Shown: positions 1-6,650 of the stretch, piece after piece
How the letters are laid out: every line of letters starts with the position of its first letter
Position numbering within the stretch: position 1 is the first letter of the stretch
IMG/VR virus record: IMGVR_UViG_3300020020_000038
Location: 1-53,478 of that record
DNA: 53,478 nucleotides
Strand: one strand, 5' to 3'
From: a virus
Position numbers and translations under genes: made by a program
Notes under the pieces: generated by a model
Database searches by the model: none
The model's input: the letters and a program-made list of their open reading frames with translations, nothing else
What the model was told of the DNA's origin: nothing

Positions 1-209
1 ATCACGGCGGCGGAGTCGACACGGGCACCGTCGGGCAGGGGGACATGACGAACGGCGGCGACGGAGGCGACAGCCGGGTCGACGGGTCGACGGGCGACAC
101 GGACGACAGCGGTGATCCCGAGACGTTCAACGTCGCCCGAGTGAGGGGTGCCCATGATCCAGAGACGATCGGCGAGCTGCCAGCCGCGGGGCTTAGATGC
201 GGGAGCCAT
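1..209 (-). CDS. hypothetical protein, 3' end cut by window edge
   Basis: An ATG at 209 opens a frame that runs off the left edge with no stop for at least 69 codons. The N-terminus contains RGWQLADRLWIMGTPHSGD, which looks like real protein rather than shadow translation. The start lies inside the last codons of the 309-aa gene (17-nt overlap), so it is the next gene of the same minus-strand operon. No family is recognised. An overlapping frame from 226 reads as a Pro/Ser-rich shadow. Confidence 0.5.
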   Translation of the reverse strand, partial: MAPASKPRGWQLADRLWIMGTPHSGDVERLGITAVVRVARRPVDPAVASVAAVRHVPLPDGARVDSAAV

Positions 210-1122
210 CGGCCAACTTCTTCCACTCATCCTCCAGCCAGACACGAGGCCCGGTCCAGCCGTACACCTCGCCGAGATAGGAGTCGTCGAAGAGGGCGGC
301 ACGAATCGCTCGGAACGGCAACACGGATTCCAGCGCTGGGCCGTGGTGCTTCTCGGCGGTCAACCAGTAGGCCAGCTCACGATCCTGGGAGCGGCCCGGG
401 TACTTGCCGGTGAGCGCTTGGCGGTAGGTGCAGAGAAACACTTCGACGTCGTACCAGGAGACGGGGATGTCGGCGGAGCGGAGTCGTTCTCGGACTTCAA
501 AGGCGAGAGCGTCGGTGAGGCGTATGGTCCGCAGCGAGTTGCCGGAGAGCTGATCGGCACGGTCGGGGTAGAGAGCGGCGAGAGCGCGGCGGCCGTAGGT
601 GTTGCCGTCGGCACGGACATCGGAGGCAGCGCAGTCGAGGAGGCCGACGCGGTGCATGGTTTCGAGGACCTTGATGGTGGCGTAGCGGCCGAGCCCCCAG
701 ACATCGGTGGAGACGGAGTCGTAGACGGCGGGATAGGACCTGCGGCGCATCACCGGCCACCTGAGCCGAACCCAGCGACGCCACGATGCGTCGCATCGAT
801 GCAGCTTCTCGGGGGACTTGACAGCGCGGCGCTCCTTCCGCATTGGGAGCGTTGTGGAGGGTCCCCAGGCATCCTGCCACCAGGCGAGGTCGGGATCGCA
901 CGGGATGCAGCCGCGGCGTTCACGGCCAAGCCATTGGACAGCAGCGGCGGCGACGGTGTAGCAATTGACGAACTCACCGGCCATCATCGCCGCGCTGTAC
1001 TCGTCGGCAGCCCGAGCTCGAATGGCGTTGGCGACGATCTCGATCTGCGGGTCGGGGCCACCAGCGGCGATCTCCTCCCGGGCGTAGCGGAGGAGGAGCT
1101 GCCAGTGGAAGTCGGCAGACAC
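193..1122 (-). CDS. putative DNA base-modification enzyme (AADT / aGPT-Pplase-like)
   Basis: A 309-aa protein. The middle holds a helical block with WGLGRYATIKVLE (about residues 146-158), like the hGhGRYAxIK motif I recall from the alpha-glutamyl/putrescinyl-thymine pyrophosphorylase families, since renamed amino-acid:DNA transferases, which attach groups to activated hydroxymethylpyrimidines in phage DNA. Downstream there are conserved-looking Trp/Tyr/Arg segments. It starts 2 nt after the 67-aa gene and follows the TET-like dioxygenase in the same operon, which favours a role in modifying a base the dioxygenase has oxidised. Family assignment rests on motif memory and context. It could instead be an unrelated helical protein. 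Confidence 0.5.
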   Translation of the reverse strand: MSADFHWQLLLRYAREEIAAGGPDPQIEIVANAIRARAADEYSAAMMAGEFVNCYTVAAAAVQWLGRERRGCIPCDPDLAWWQDAWGPSTTLPMRKERRAVKSPEKLHRCDASWRRWVRLRWPVMRRRSYPAVYDSVSTDVWGLGRYATIKVLETMHRVGLLDCAASDVRADGNTYGRRALAALYPDRADQLSGNSLRTIRLTDALAFEVRERLRSADIPVSWYDVEVFLCTYRQALTGKYPGRSQDRELAYWLTAEKHHGPALESVLPFRAIRAALFDDSYLGEVYGWTGPRVWLEDEWKKLADGSRI

Positions 1123-1124
1123 AC

Positions 1125-1328
1125 TCAGGCTCCGTCAGCGGCGGCCAGGAGGGCACGAGCGGCGCGTAGGAGCCGGAAGTCGGCGTGCGGCTCGAAGTCG
1201 TCGACAGCGGCACGCAGTTCATCGAGGCGGTCGGAAAGAGGAGTAGGCGCTCCGGCTCCACGGAGGTTGAGCACGTCGGGGTCGTAGAGGAACGGCGAGG
1301 GGGTGACAATCTCGATTGGTTCATCCAT
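1125..1328 (-). CDS. hypothetical 67-aa protein between TET-like and AADT-like genes
   Basis: Starts with ATG at 1328 inside the last codons of the dioxygenase gene (stop at 1321) and ends 2 nt before the next start, so it is translationally coupled in the modification operon. The product is acidic and mostly helical (residues about 35-65, LDELRAAVDDFE...), with no zinc or catalytic motif. It may be a small adaptor or partner of one of its neighbours. Function is unknown. Confidence 0.65.
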   Translation of the reverse strand: MDEPIEIVTPSPFLYDPDVLNLRGAGAPTPLSDRLDELRAAVDDFEPHADFRLLRAARALLAAADGA

Positions 1329-2217
1329 CGGGACCTCCGGTTTGGGTTTGGGCCATTGCTCGGGCGCGGACCGTGGCACGACTGGCGGCACGGGCAATCT
1401 CGTCTTGTTCTGTGGCGGCGCAGGGGATGCAACCGCGGAGACCGTAGAACACGGCGGTCACCCGCCAGCCACGACGGGACACGGTCATCGGGGTGACGCC
1501 GTGGGTGACGTCGCCGCCGGGGAACGCGATGAGGGAGCGGTGGGTGACGGCGAGGGTGACGCCGTATTCGGGAAGATGGAGGTGGCCGCCATCGACAGAG
1601 GATCGGGCGCCGATCATCGCTGACCACGAGTGCGTCAGGTTGCCGGCGTCGCGGTGGTAGGGGAGGAGTTGGGTGAGGTTGAGGACACCGGACGTCCAGC
1701 CGGTGCCAGACCACTTCCAGACATCGGCGATATCGGCGGCGGAGGCGACGTTGGCCGAGGCGACAGCAGGAAGGTGCTCGGCGAGGACGTGGTGGCATTC
1801 GATGGCGACGGCACGCCACGAGCCGGGGTCGGTTTGCCGGGCGACGTTTGAGCGGGAGCATCCGTACCGCTGGCGCAGCGGCACCGGGGCAAGCGTGCCG
1901 AACATGGCTTGCCGGTCACCGATCCCGGAGAGACGAGCCCGACCGTCGAACCGGGCACCCCACTCGTGAGCGGCAGCGGCGATGTAGCCGGCAGCCGACG
2001 ACGACACAGACGCGGCGAGGGCGAGCGGACGGTCGTCGCAGTAGAGGATGCAGTCGGACAGCACCTCGGTCGGGACAGGGGCAACGGGTCGATGCTGGAG
2101 GCCACGGCAGTGGGGACAGGTGCGGCGGGCGACCGGGACATCACCACCGCACGACGGGCCGGCCTTGGAGGAACAGCGGTAGTAGACGTCGAGACGTTCG
2201 ACGTCAATCCGGCGCAT
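1321..2217 (-). CDS. TET/JBP-family 2-oxoglutarate/Fe(II) dioxygenase (DNA pyrimidine oxidase)
   Basis: A 298-aa protein predicted to hydroxylate 5-methylpyrimidines in DNA. The C-terminal half carries the double-stranded beta-helix motifs of the phage TET/JBP family: LPYHRDAGN with the iron ligands H188 and D190, WSAMI, GGHLHLPEYGV, the distal ligand H239 in THGVTP, and the 2-oxoglutarate-binding R252 in WRVTAVFYGL. A four-Cys zinc-ribbon candidate lies at the N-terminus (C15, C23, C34, C37). I chose ATG 2217, which overlaps the stop of the ParB-like gene by 14 nt; the open frame extends upstream only as ParB antiframe. Phage TETs are known to act on 5mC and be followed by further base decoration. 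No DNA methyltransferase is visible in this window, so the substrate is not fixed. Confidence 0.85.
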   Translation of the reverse strand: MRRIDVERLDVYYRCSSKAGPSCGGDVPVARRTCPHCRGLQHRPVAPVPTEVLSDCILYCDDRPLALAASVSSSAAGYIAAAAHEWGARFDGRARLSGIGDRQAMFGTLAPVPLRQRYGCSRSNVARQTDPGSWRAVAIECHHVLAEHLPAVASANVASAADIADVWKWSGTGWTSGVLNLTQLLPYHRDAGNLTHSWSAMIGARSSVDGGHLHLPEYGVTLAVTHRSLIAFPGGDVTHGVTPMTVSRRGWRVTAVFYGLRGCIPCAATEQDEIARAASRATVRARAMAQTQTGGPDG

Positions 2218-2812
2218 TCTCGACCATGAGTTTGACGACGGCGGAGTAGGTGTCGACCTGGTGGTGGCGGGCGATGCGATCGAGTGCTTCGGTGACCTTG
2301 TCGTGGGTGGCGACGTTGTAGGTGAGTTGGATGGTGCGGAGCCCTTTCGCTTCCCAACCGGGCAAGTCCTCCGACGCGGATGAGCCTTGCGTATCACGGG
2401 GAGTGAGGGCGTCGAGCATCGCTTTCGTCTGGGCGAGATCGTCGGGGCCATAGCCGGTGCCGGCGTAGTCACCGTCGAGGATGCCGATCAGCTCGGCGAG
2501 GGCATCGAAGTCATACCCGCCAAGATCGGAAGAGCGGTTGTCGACCAGCAGAATGCGCAGCGCCTGGTCATCATCGACATCGACGTAGACAACCGCGGCG
2601 TCGGTCCAGTTCAACGCTCGAAGAGCCTGGAGCGTGTGGTTGCCTTTGAGGACGTGGCGGGTGGAACGTTGGACCACGAGCGGGGCGTACTGGCCGTGGG
2701 CGGTCAGGGATTCCTTGATGACTTCGACGTCGCCACGGCGGGCGTTGCGGGGATGTTCGACGAGGGAGTCGACAGGGGCTTGCTCGATGGCGAGTCCGGG
2801 GATCAGTTGCAC
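2204..2812 (-). CDS. ParB-like nuclease/NTPase-domain protein 1
   Basis: A 202-aa protein with an N-terminal ParB/sulfiredoxin-like domain: EHPRNARRGD (residues 19-28), then KGNHTLQALRAL at 56-67, equivalent to the GxHRxxA box of ParB, then DDDQALRILLVDNR (80-93). The C-terminal 80 residues are variable and may recognise DNA or a partner. It overlaps the next ParB-like gene by 10 nt and the dioxygenase by 14 nt. ParB-like proteins are often found beside phage DNA methylases and TET-type enzymes, sometimes fused to them, so a targeting or modification role is likelier than partitioning. Confidence 0.85.
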   Translation of the reverse strand: MQLIPGLAIEQAPVDSLVEHPRNARRGDVEVIKESLTAHGQYAPLVVQRSTRHVLKGNHTLQALRALNWTDAAVVYVDVDDDQALRILLVDNRSSDLGGYDFDALAELIGILDGDYAGTGYGPDDLAQTKAMLDALTPRDTQGSSASEDLPGWEAKGLRTIQLTYNVATHDKVTEALDRIARHHQVDTYSAVVKLMVENAPD

Positions 2813-3381
2813 TTTGGCAGCTCCTCCTCGATGAGAGCAGCGACGACTTCGCTGTAGGACTCGAATCCGAACTGAGCAGCGAGCACGTCGAGCCGAGCAC
2901 AGAGAGCAGCATGCTCATCGACGGTGTAAGTGAGCAGGATGGAACGGGAGTCCAGCTCGTCCCAGCCGGCGTCGGGGCCGGCGTCAAGAGAAGCGAGACG
3001 GGCGTCGAGGTCGCCGGGCTCGTAGCCGGTGCCGACCAGATCGTTGAGACCGGCGAGCAGAGCGGTCAGCGACTGTTCCTCGTAGCCGCCCAGGTCGGCG
3101 GCACGGTTGTCGACGAGGAGGATGCGGAGGGCTTGGTCATCGTCGACATCGATGAAGGCGGCGTCGACGAACTCGAACCCGAGTTGCCGGGCGGCGAGCC
3201 AGGTGTGGTTGCCTTTGACGATGTGGTTGGTGGAGCGTTGGACGATGAGCGGGACGAACTGGCCGTGGACTTGGAGCGAGTCGCAGATGGCGTCGATGTC
3301 GCCACGGCGGGCGTTGTCGGGGTGAGGGTGGATTGAGTCGAGCGGCACTCGTTCGGACACGAGGTTCGTGATGACGGTCAT
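2803..3381 (-). CDS. ParB-like nuclease/NTPase-domain protein 2 (tandem paralogue)
   Basis: A 192-aa protein closely parallel to the next gene: HPDNARRGD, VKGNHTWLAARQLG and DDDQALRILLVDNRAADLGGY occur in the same order and spacing, so the two arose by tandem duplication. Both lack the Arg of the classical GxHR box (GNHT instead). It is the first gene of the modification operon, placed just after a 12-bp hairpin. Upstream of its ATG, TAGGGT (3393-3398) is a weak -10 candidate. The C-terminus differs from its twin (YSEVVAALIEEEL against YSAVVKLMVENAPD) but follows the same plan. Confidence 0.85.
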   Translation of the reverse strand: MTVITNLVSERVPLDSIHPHPDNARRGDIDAICDSLQVHGQFVPLIVQRSTNHIVKGNHTWLAARQLGFEFVDAAFIDVDDDQALRILLVDNRAADLGGYEEQSLTALLAGLNDLVGTGYEPGDLDARLASLDAGPDAGWDELDSRSILLTYTVDEHAALCARLDVLAAQFGFESYSEVVAALIEEELPKCN

Positions 3382-3419
3382 AACGGGGATAACCCTAGCC
3401 GCGACAGGAGGGTGGACGC

Positions 3420-3454
3420 GGAACGACCGCCCCCCGTCGGGAGGCGGTCGTTCC
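3420..3454 (-). terminator. 12-bp perfect hairpin between two operons
   Basis: Bases 3420-3431 and 3443-3454 are perfectly complementary (12 bp, 8 G-C pairs) with an 11-nt loop. The hairpin follows the stop of the 158-aa gene (3469) and precedes the ParB-like start. No U-tract follows on the minus strand, so termination may be incomplete or factor-dependent. It marks the boundary of the modification operon. Confidence 0.6.
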
Positions 3455-3468
3455 TGTTGACCGGTGTG

Positions 3469-3945
3469 CTACGAAGCAACGGCGGAGAGATGCCGCTCGC
3501 CGATGCCCAGCTCGCTGCGGACGAGGGCGACGGCTGGGTCCATGCGGACCCGGCTGACCTTGACGCCAGCGGCCCGACAAGCGACGTACAGGCGGGACAC
3601 ACCGACCTTGGGATTGGCGGCGAACTCCTGGCGGACGACGGCGACCACCGCAGCATCCGCCCCACCGTTGCTCTGGCGGGCCTCCAGCAGTGCTTCGGCT
3701 TCGGCGACGGCATCGGCCACGTTGAGTCCGGCAGGCGTCTCCTGTCGTCCCTCAGCGTCCGATCCGGGGACTTCGGGCTCGGCGGTGGCGTCGGCCTTGG
3801 AGGCTTCGATTTCGGCCTTGGCGGCGGTCGCCGAGAGGAAGCGGAGCGGTACGCCTTCGGCGTCGAGGAGCGGGTTGCCGTTCTCGTCGAGGACGTTGTA
3901 GTTGCGGGAGGCAACCTTGGTGACGGTGAACTGTTCTGGATTCAT
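3469..3945 (-). CDS. hypothetical 158-aa protein
   Basis: Starts at ATG 3945, overlapping the 80-aa gene by 4 nt (ATGA). The first 40 residues read like a small beta domain (NVLDENGNPLLDAEGVPLRFL). A low-complexity acidic linker follows, then a C-terminal helical region (about 105-158) with RLYVACRAAGVKVSRVRMD, which could be a DNA-binding helix pair. No known family is recognised. It is last in its operon, just before the hairpin at 3420-3454. Confidence 0.7.
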   Translation of the reverse strand: MNPEQFTVTKVASRNYNVLDENGNPLLDAEGVPLRFLSATAAKAEIEASKADATAEPEVPGSDAEGRQETPAGLNVADAVAEAEALLEARQSNGGADAAVVAVVRQEFAANPKVGVSRLYVACRAAGVKVSRVRMDPAVALVRSELGIGERHLSAVAS

Positions 3946-4184
3946 GCTGTTTCTCCTTGGGTTGTTGGTTGGGGAACGGGGACCGATTCGTCGGTGAGGA
4001 CGAACTGGTAGCGGAGGATGCGGGGACTGGAGGCCATGGACCAGACGGGTTCGGCGTGAACGGGACGACCTAGTTCGGCGGTGAGCACGTCGGCCTTAGC
4101 CTTGGCGGCATCGCCAGCAGCGCGCTCAGCGTTCATATCGGCGTCCCAGCGGGCGTGCCGGGCGGTGAACTTGGTGGTGGTCAT
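3942..4184 (-). CDS. hypothetical 80-aa protein, leaderless start
   Basis: An 80-aa soluble protein beginning MTTTKFTARHARWDADM, with a helical Ala/Lys-rich middle and a C-terminal RYQFVLTDESVPVP strand. Its ATG at 4184 lies 7 nt from a perfect TATAAT, so the mRNA should begin at the start codon. It heads a two-gene unit with the 158-aa gene. Function is unknown. Confidence 0.65.
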   Translation of the reverse strand: MTTTKFTARHARWDADMNAERAAGDAAKAKADVLTAELGRPVHAEPVWSMASSPRILRYQFVLTDESVPVPQPTTQGETA

Positions 4185-4191
4185 AACACTG

Positions 4192-4220
4192 ATTATAGAG
4201 GAACGTGGTGCAGAAGTAAA
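4192..4220 (-). promoter_or_regulatory. sigma70-type promoter, leaderless
   Basis: On the minus strand, TTTACT (4215-4220) is followed by a 17-bp spacer and a perfect TATAAT (4192-4197). The ATG of the 80-aa gene comes 7 nt later. The -35 lies in GGGGTTTACTTC, a block repeated at 5582 and 8453. Confidence 0.85.
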
Positions 4221-4241
4221 CCCCTATTTAACCTTCGTGTT

Positions 4242-4487
4242 CTAGAGACCGGCGAACGGATCGGCGGGGTGCCGCTCCGCCTCCAGCACACCGAGCAGAT
4301 GACGCACGAGGTCCTTGGTGAGGTCGGAGGGAGGGTTGACGCCGGCAGCGGCAACAGCGGCATCCCACGGGAAGTCGGGCAGGTCGAGGTCGTCGACGGT
4401 GGCGCCAGCTGCGACGAGGGCAGCGACGAGGCGGTGGGCCTTGCGGGCACGGGCCTCAGCGACAGCGGTCTCTTGAACAGTAGTCAT
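4242..4487 (-). CDS. hypothetical 81-aa protein, leaderless start
   Basis: A helical protein with an Ala-rich N-terminal half and DLDLPDFPWDAAVAAAGV in the middle. It has its own promoter with TATAAT (4495-4500) 7 nt upstream of ATG 4487. It is isolated from the next gene by the 4184 promoter region. No family is recognised. Confidence 0.65.
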   Translation of the reverse strand: MTTVQETAVAEARARKAHRLVAALVAAGATVDDLDLPDFPWDAAVAAAGVNPPSDLTKDLVRHLLGVLEAERHPADPFAGL

Positions 4488-4494
4488 AACCCCA

Positions 4495-4500
4495 ATTATA
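4495..4500 (-). promoter_or_regulatory. -10 element, leaderless gene
   Basis: A perfect TATAAT with 7 nt to the ATG at 4487. The -35 region is weak (TGAGCA about 18 bp upstream), and the GGGTTTACTTC block is absent. Confidence 0.7.
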
Positions 4501-4520
4501 CACCGATCGTGGAACGGTGC

Positions 4521-4769
4521 TCACGGGCGAGCCCGCAGCGTTACGTCGGTCTGATGTCGAGCGGAGGCGAACCCTTGCTCCTGCGCCCGCTTGTCATTGA
4601 GACAGCGGCGGCACGCAGCGCAGTCATCGGGGGAGTCGAGACCGTCATCATTGCGGGGACCGGCGAACATCCAGCGGCCACACAGCGAGATGAGATCGCC
4701 GGCCGGGAAGTAGTGGGCCTTGCGGGCGCGGGCGGGGAACGCCCAGCCGGCCTCCAGCTTGTCGGCCAT
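4521..4769 (-). CDS. small zinc-binding protein (82 aa)
   Basis: Starts at ATG 4769 with a clear ribosome binding site (GGAGG, 4 nt spacing) and TGATG overlap with the preceding gene. Residues 3-30 read KLEAGWAFPARARKAHYFPAGD. Cysteines at about 31, 53, 56 and 59 (C...DCAACRRC) suggest a zinc site. This type of short protein is common in actinophage early regions. Role unknown. Confidence 0.7.
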   Translation of the reverse strand: MADKLEAGWAFPARARKAHYFPAGDLISLCGRWMFAGPRNDDGLDSPDDCAACRRCLNDKRAQEQGFASARHQTDVTLRARP

Positions 4770-4924
4770 CAGTCCTCCAACCTTTCGTAAAGGTAGCCGT
4801 CGACTACTGCTTGGTCGCCGGGATCGGCGTCGCCCAGGGCTTCGGCGAGCGCCGACCGGGGGAACACGTCGTACTCCATGCCGTTGACGAGCTTGCGGGC
4901 ACGGAACAAGGGTTGTGCGGCCAT
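4769..4924 (-). CDS. hypothetical 51-aa protein
   Basis: An ATG at 4924 overlaps the stop of the gene before it (TGATG), and its own stop overlaps the next ATG. The product begins MAAQPLFRARKLVNGMEYDVF and is soluble and acidic toward the end. It has the look of a small inhibitor or adaptor, but nothing identifies a function. Confidence 0.6.
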   Translation of the reverse strand: MAAQPLFRARKLVNGMEYDVFPRSALAEALGDADPGDQAVVDGYLYERLED

Positions 4925-5052
4925 CAGAACGGTCCTCCGTTGTCGGGTTGCAGGCAATTGGCGAGCGTGTGACCGGGAGCGTCGCAGACGTCGCAGAAGT
5001 CCTCATGTGCCTCAGGGGCGTCGTCGAGGGACCAGGCAGCGGGAGCGTTCAT
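4924..5052 (-). CDS. small zinc-knuckle-like protein (42 aa)
   Basis: ATG 5052 overlaps the stop of the upstream short gene (ATGA). The sequence contains CDVCDAPGHTLANC, a CX2CX4HX4C arrangement identical in spacing to retroviral-type zinc knuckles, which bind single-stranded nucleic acid. An acidic N-terminus precedes it. It is one of several micro zinc proteins in this block. Confidence 0.6.
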   Translation of the reverse strand: MNAPAAWSLDDAPEAHEDFCDVCDAPGHTLANCLQPDNGGPF

Positions 5053-5250
5053 GAGCGGCTCCGCTTCCAGCGGCCATCCATGTCGAGAGGCTTCCAGCCG
5101 ACCAACGCACGCAACCGCTGAATCTCGTCCAGGTCGATACGGACGTCGTCGCGGGTTTTGACCACGGGCGACGTGACCGGTGTGGTCGAGCAGGTGGCCT
5201 TGCAGTTGAGCGATGCGGGTGATGGCGGAGGTGGATTCGGTGAAGGTCAT
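5049..5250 (-). CDS. small protein, reading frame probably split by one base
   Basis: ATG 5250 opens with MTFTESTSAITRIAQLQGHL, but after about 28 codons that frame becomes an Arg/Pro-rich shadow. A different frame (GTG 5165 to stop 5049) gives VKTRDDVRIDLDEIQRLRAL, which is good protein and ends in an ATGA overlap with the next gene. Removing one G near 5170-5175 would join both halves into one 60-70-aa protein. Alternatively two separate genes exist: 5049-5165 and a long 4924-5250 frame. Confidence 0.45.
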
Positions 5251-5414
5251 GCGAGCCTGCCTTGGAGGACACGGATGTGGCCGATGGCTTGGGCCTCAGA
5301 GAGGCCACCGTTGGCGAGCGTCCACTTGACAGCCGTGGCGACATCATCGGACCGGACACCGGCCGACAGGCAGTCGGTGAACAGGGAGGCGAGGAGACGG
5401 AGGGTGGCGTCCAT
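5247..5414 (-). CDS. hypothetical 55-aa protein
   Basis: ATG 5414 sits in a TGATG overlap with the zinc-ribbon gene, and its stop overlaps the next ATG at 5250. The sequence MDATLRLLASLFTDCLSAGV... is amphipathic and helical, without transmembrane character. Unknown function. Confidence 0.6.
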   Translation of the reverse strand: MDATLRLLASLFTDCLSAGVRSDDVATAVKWTLANGGLSEAQAIGHIRVLQGRLA

Positions 5415-5551
5415 CACTCGGCACCGAGCGCATCGCCGTCAGCGCAGCCCTGGCAGAGGGTGTCGGAGGCGAAGGCCGTTGAGACTTCGATGTCGGGGTC
5501 GGTGGAGGCGAGTCCGCAGACCCGGCACAGCAAGGCGGGGGTGGTGGTCAT
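5414..5551 (-). CDS. zinc-ribbon microprotein (45 aa), leaderless start
   Basis: Two CXXC knuckles (CRVC and CQGC, 21 residues between inner cysteines) form an obvious zinc ribbon. ATG 5551 lies 7 nt from a perfect TATAAT (5559-5564), so this is the leaderless first gene of the run 5551-4521. Possible role in transcription or nuclease control; unproven. Confidence 0.7.
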   Translation of the reverse strand: MTTTPALLCRVCGLASTDPDIEVSTAFASDTLCQGCADGDALGAE

Positions 5552-5558
5552 AACACCG

Positions 5559-5587
5559 ATTATAGACGAGGGGTGTCAGGAAGTAAA
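5559..5587 (-). promoter_or_regulatory. sigma70-type promoter, leaderless
   Basis: TTTACT (5582-5587), 17-bp spacer, GTC-TATAAT (5559-5564), then 7 nt to ATG 5551. It is nearly identical to the promoter at 8429-8458, including the block CACCCCTCGTC. Confidence 0.9.
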
Positions 5588-5590
5588 CCC

Positions 5591-5789
5591 CTATTTCTCT
5601 GGTTCGGTGACGGGGGTGCCGCTGACGACGACGTCGTAGAAGCATTGGCGGAACCCGTCCTCAGACGACCACGTCGGGACAATCTCGACGCGGGGCTCAC
5701 GCACCTCGTCCAGGGCACCCATGATGGAACGCCCAGGCAGCCGGCAGATCGGGGACACGTTCGACGATCTTGAGGTAGCGCTCAGCCAC
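5591..5789 (-). CDS. hypothetical protein, frame split by one base
   Basis: GTG 5789 gives AERYLKIVERVPDLPAAWAF and then loses sense. A frame one base away, from ATG 5722 to the stop at 5591, gives MGALDEVREPRVEIVPTW...VVVSGTPVTEPEK. Dropping a single C near 5726 fuses them into one coherent protein of about 65 aa. Either a sequencing indel or a real frameshift explains it. Its stop abuts the promoter at 5559. Confidence 0.55.
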
Positions 5790-5819
5790 GGTGAATCACG
5801 TTGCCGTCCTCTTGGACGG

Positions 5820-6059
5820 TCAACTCTCGCCGGCCGAGCTGGCGATAGTTCTGTGGTGGACGTACCGGCCGGGGATGTAGAACCCCCAATTACGGACGCG
5901 GCGGCCGGCGAACACGAGCGTCCAGGTCGGCACCCGGAGCAGAGTGTGGATCGTGTGGCACTCGTCGAGACGCATCCGGCGAGGACGTCCGGGGCGACGG
6001 GTCTCGGTGAGGCCCGGTTCACAAGTCGACGGGCAGTTCGAGTAGCGGGCATCGCTCAA
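5820..6059 (-). CDS. hypothetical 79-aa protein, TTG start
   Basis: TTG at 6059 overlaps the ASCH gene stop and has GGAGG 5 nt upstream, which decides the start. The product has Cys/Arg-rich segments early on and then a strand-rich region (TWTLVFAGRRVRNWGFYIPG). A competing frame from ATG 6050 is less protein-like. Unknown function. Confidence 0.5.
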   Translation of the reverse strand: MSDARYSNCPSTCEPGLTETRRPGRPRRMRLDECHTIHTLLRVPTWTLVFAGRRVRNWGFYIPGRYVHHRTIASSAGES

Positions 6060-6648
6060 TGCGGCCTCCAGTTGAAGATACGTTGATGGCCCTTCGCCGG
6101 GATCGGCTCGCAGCGGCCGGCGCCGCCGCAGGTCTGGCACGGAACCCAATCCCAGTTCGAGCCGTAGTAGTACCCAGGCATGCGCCCCTCGAACTGGTTG
6201 AGACACGTCGGGCAGCGTTTGGTGGTGGGTTTGGCGTCTTCGATGATCCACGCCCATCGGCCCGGCGTGAAATCGCCGTACGGCACCTGATCGGTGACAT
6301 CAGTACTGTGTTCGTCGAGAGCAAGGCCAGGCGGGTAGAGGGCGGCGAAGGCGTGACCGAAGCCAGGGTTGGCGGCGACGACGACGACGCCCGAAGCATG
6401 GAGAGCGACGACTTGCTCAGGAGCGGTGGGGCCAGCGGCGACGACGGGGAGGCTGGCGGTGATGCGGCACGACCCGATCACCGCACCGAGCGGCAACAGA
6501 GCGCCGACGCTTGCACCGCGGCGGAACAGACGTCCGTTGCTGTCGACCCAGTAATCGCCGATCGGCTGGATGGCAGGTGCCCAGCGGGACACGGCTGCGG
6601 GGTGAACATGAGGCTGGCCCACGGCTGATCGAGGGAGAGGGCGGGCAT
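6056..6648 (-). CDS. ASCH-domain protein with inserted zinc ribbon, frame split
   Basis: ASCH domains bind RNA or modified nucleotides. ATG 6648 gives MPALSLDQPWASLMFT, the classic ASCH N-terminus, but that frame stops at 6478. The remaining ASCH strands (GALLPLGAVIGSC, GDFTPGRWAWIIEDAKP, PAKGHQRIFNW) lie in the neighbouring frame (usable from GTG 6592 to stop 6056). A one-base indel around 6590-6605 is implied. A CPTC...CQTC ribbon of about 30 residues is inserted between the last two ASCH strands. The domain assignment is strong; the integrity of the gene is not. Confidence 0.6.
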
Positions 6649-6650
6649 GG

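Noticed and set aside
2204-3381. ParB-like genes as evidence for a plasmid partition system
   Set aside because: No ParA ATPase and no parS-like inverted repeats are visible; the genes are coupled to a TET-like dioxygenase.
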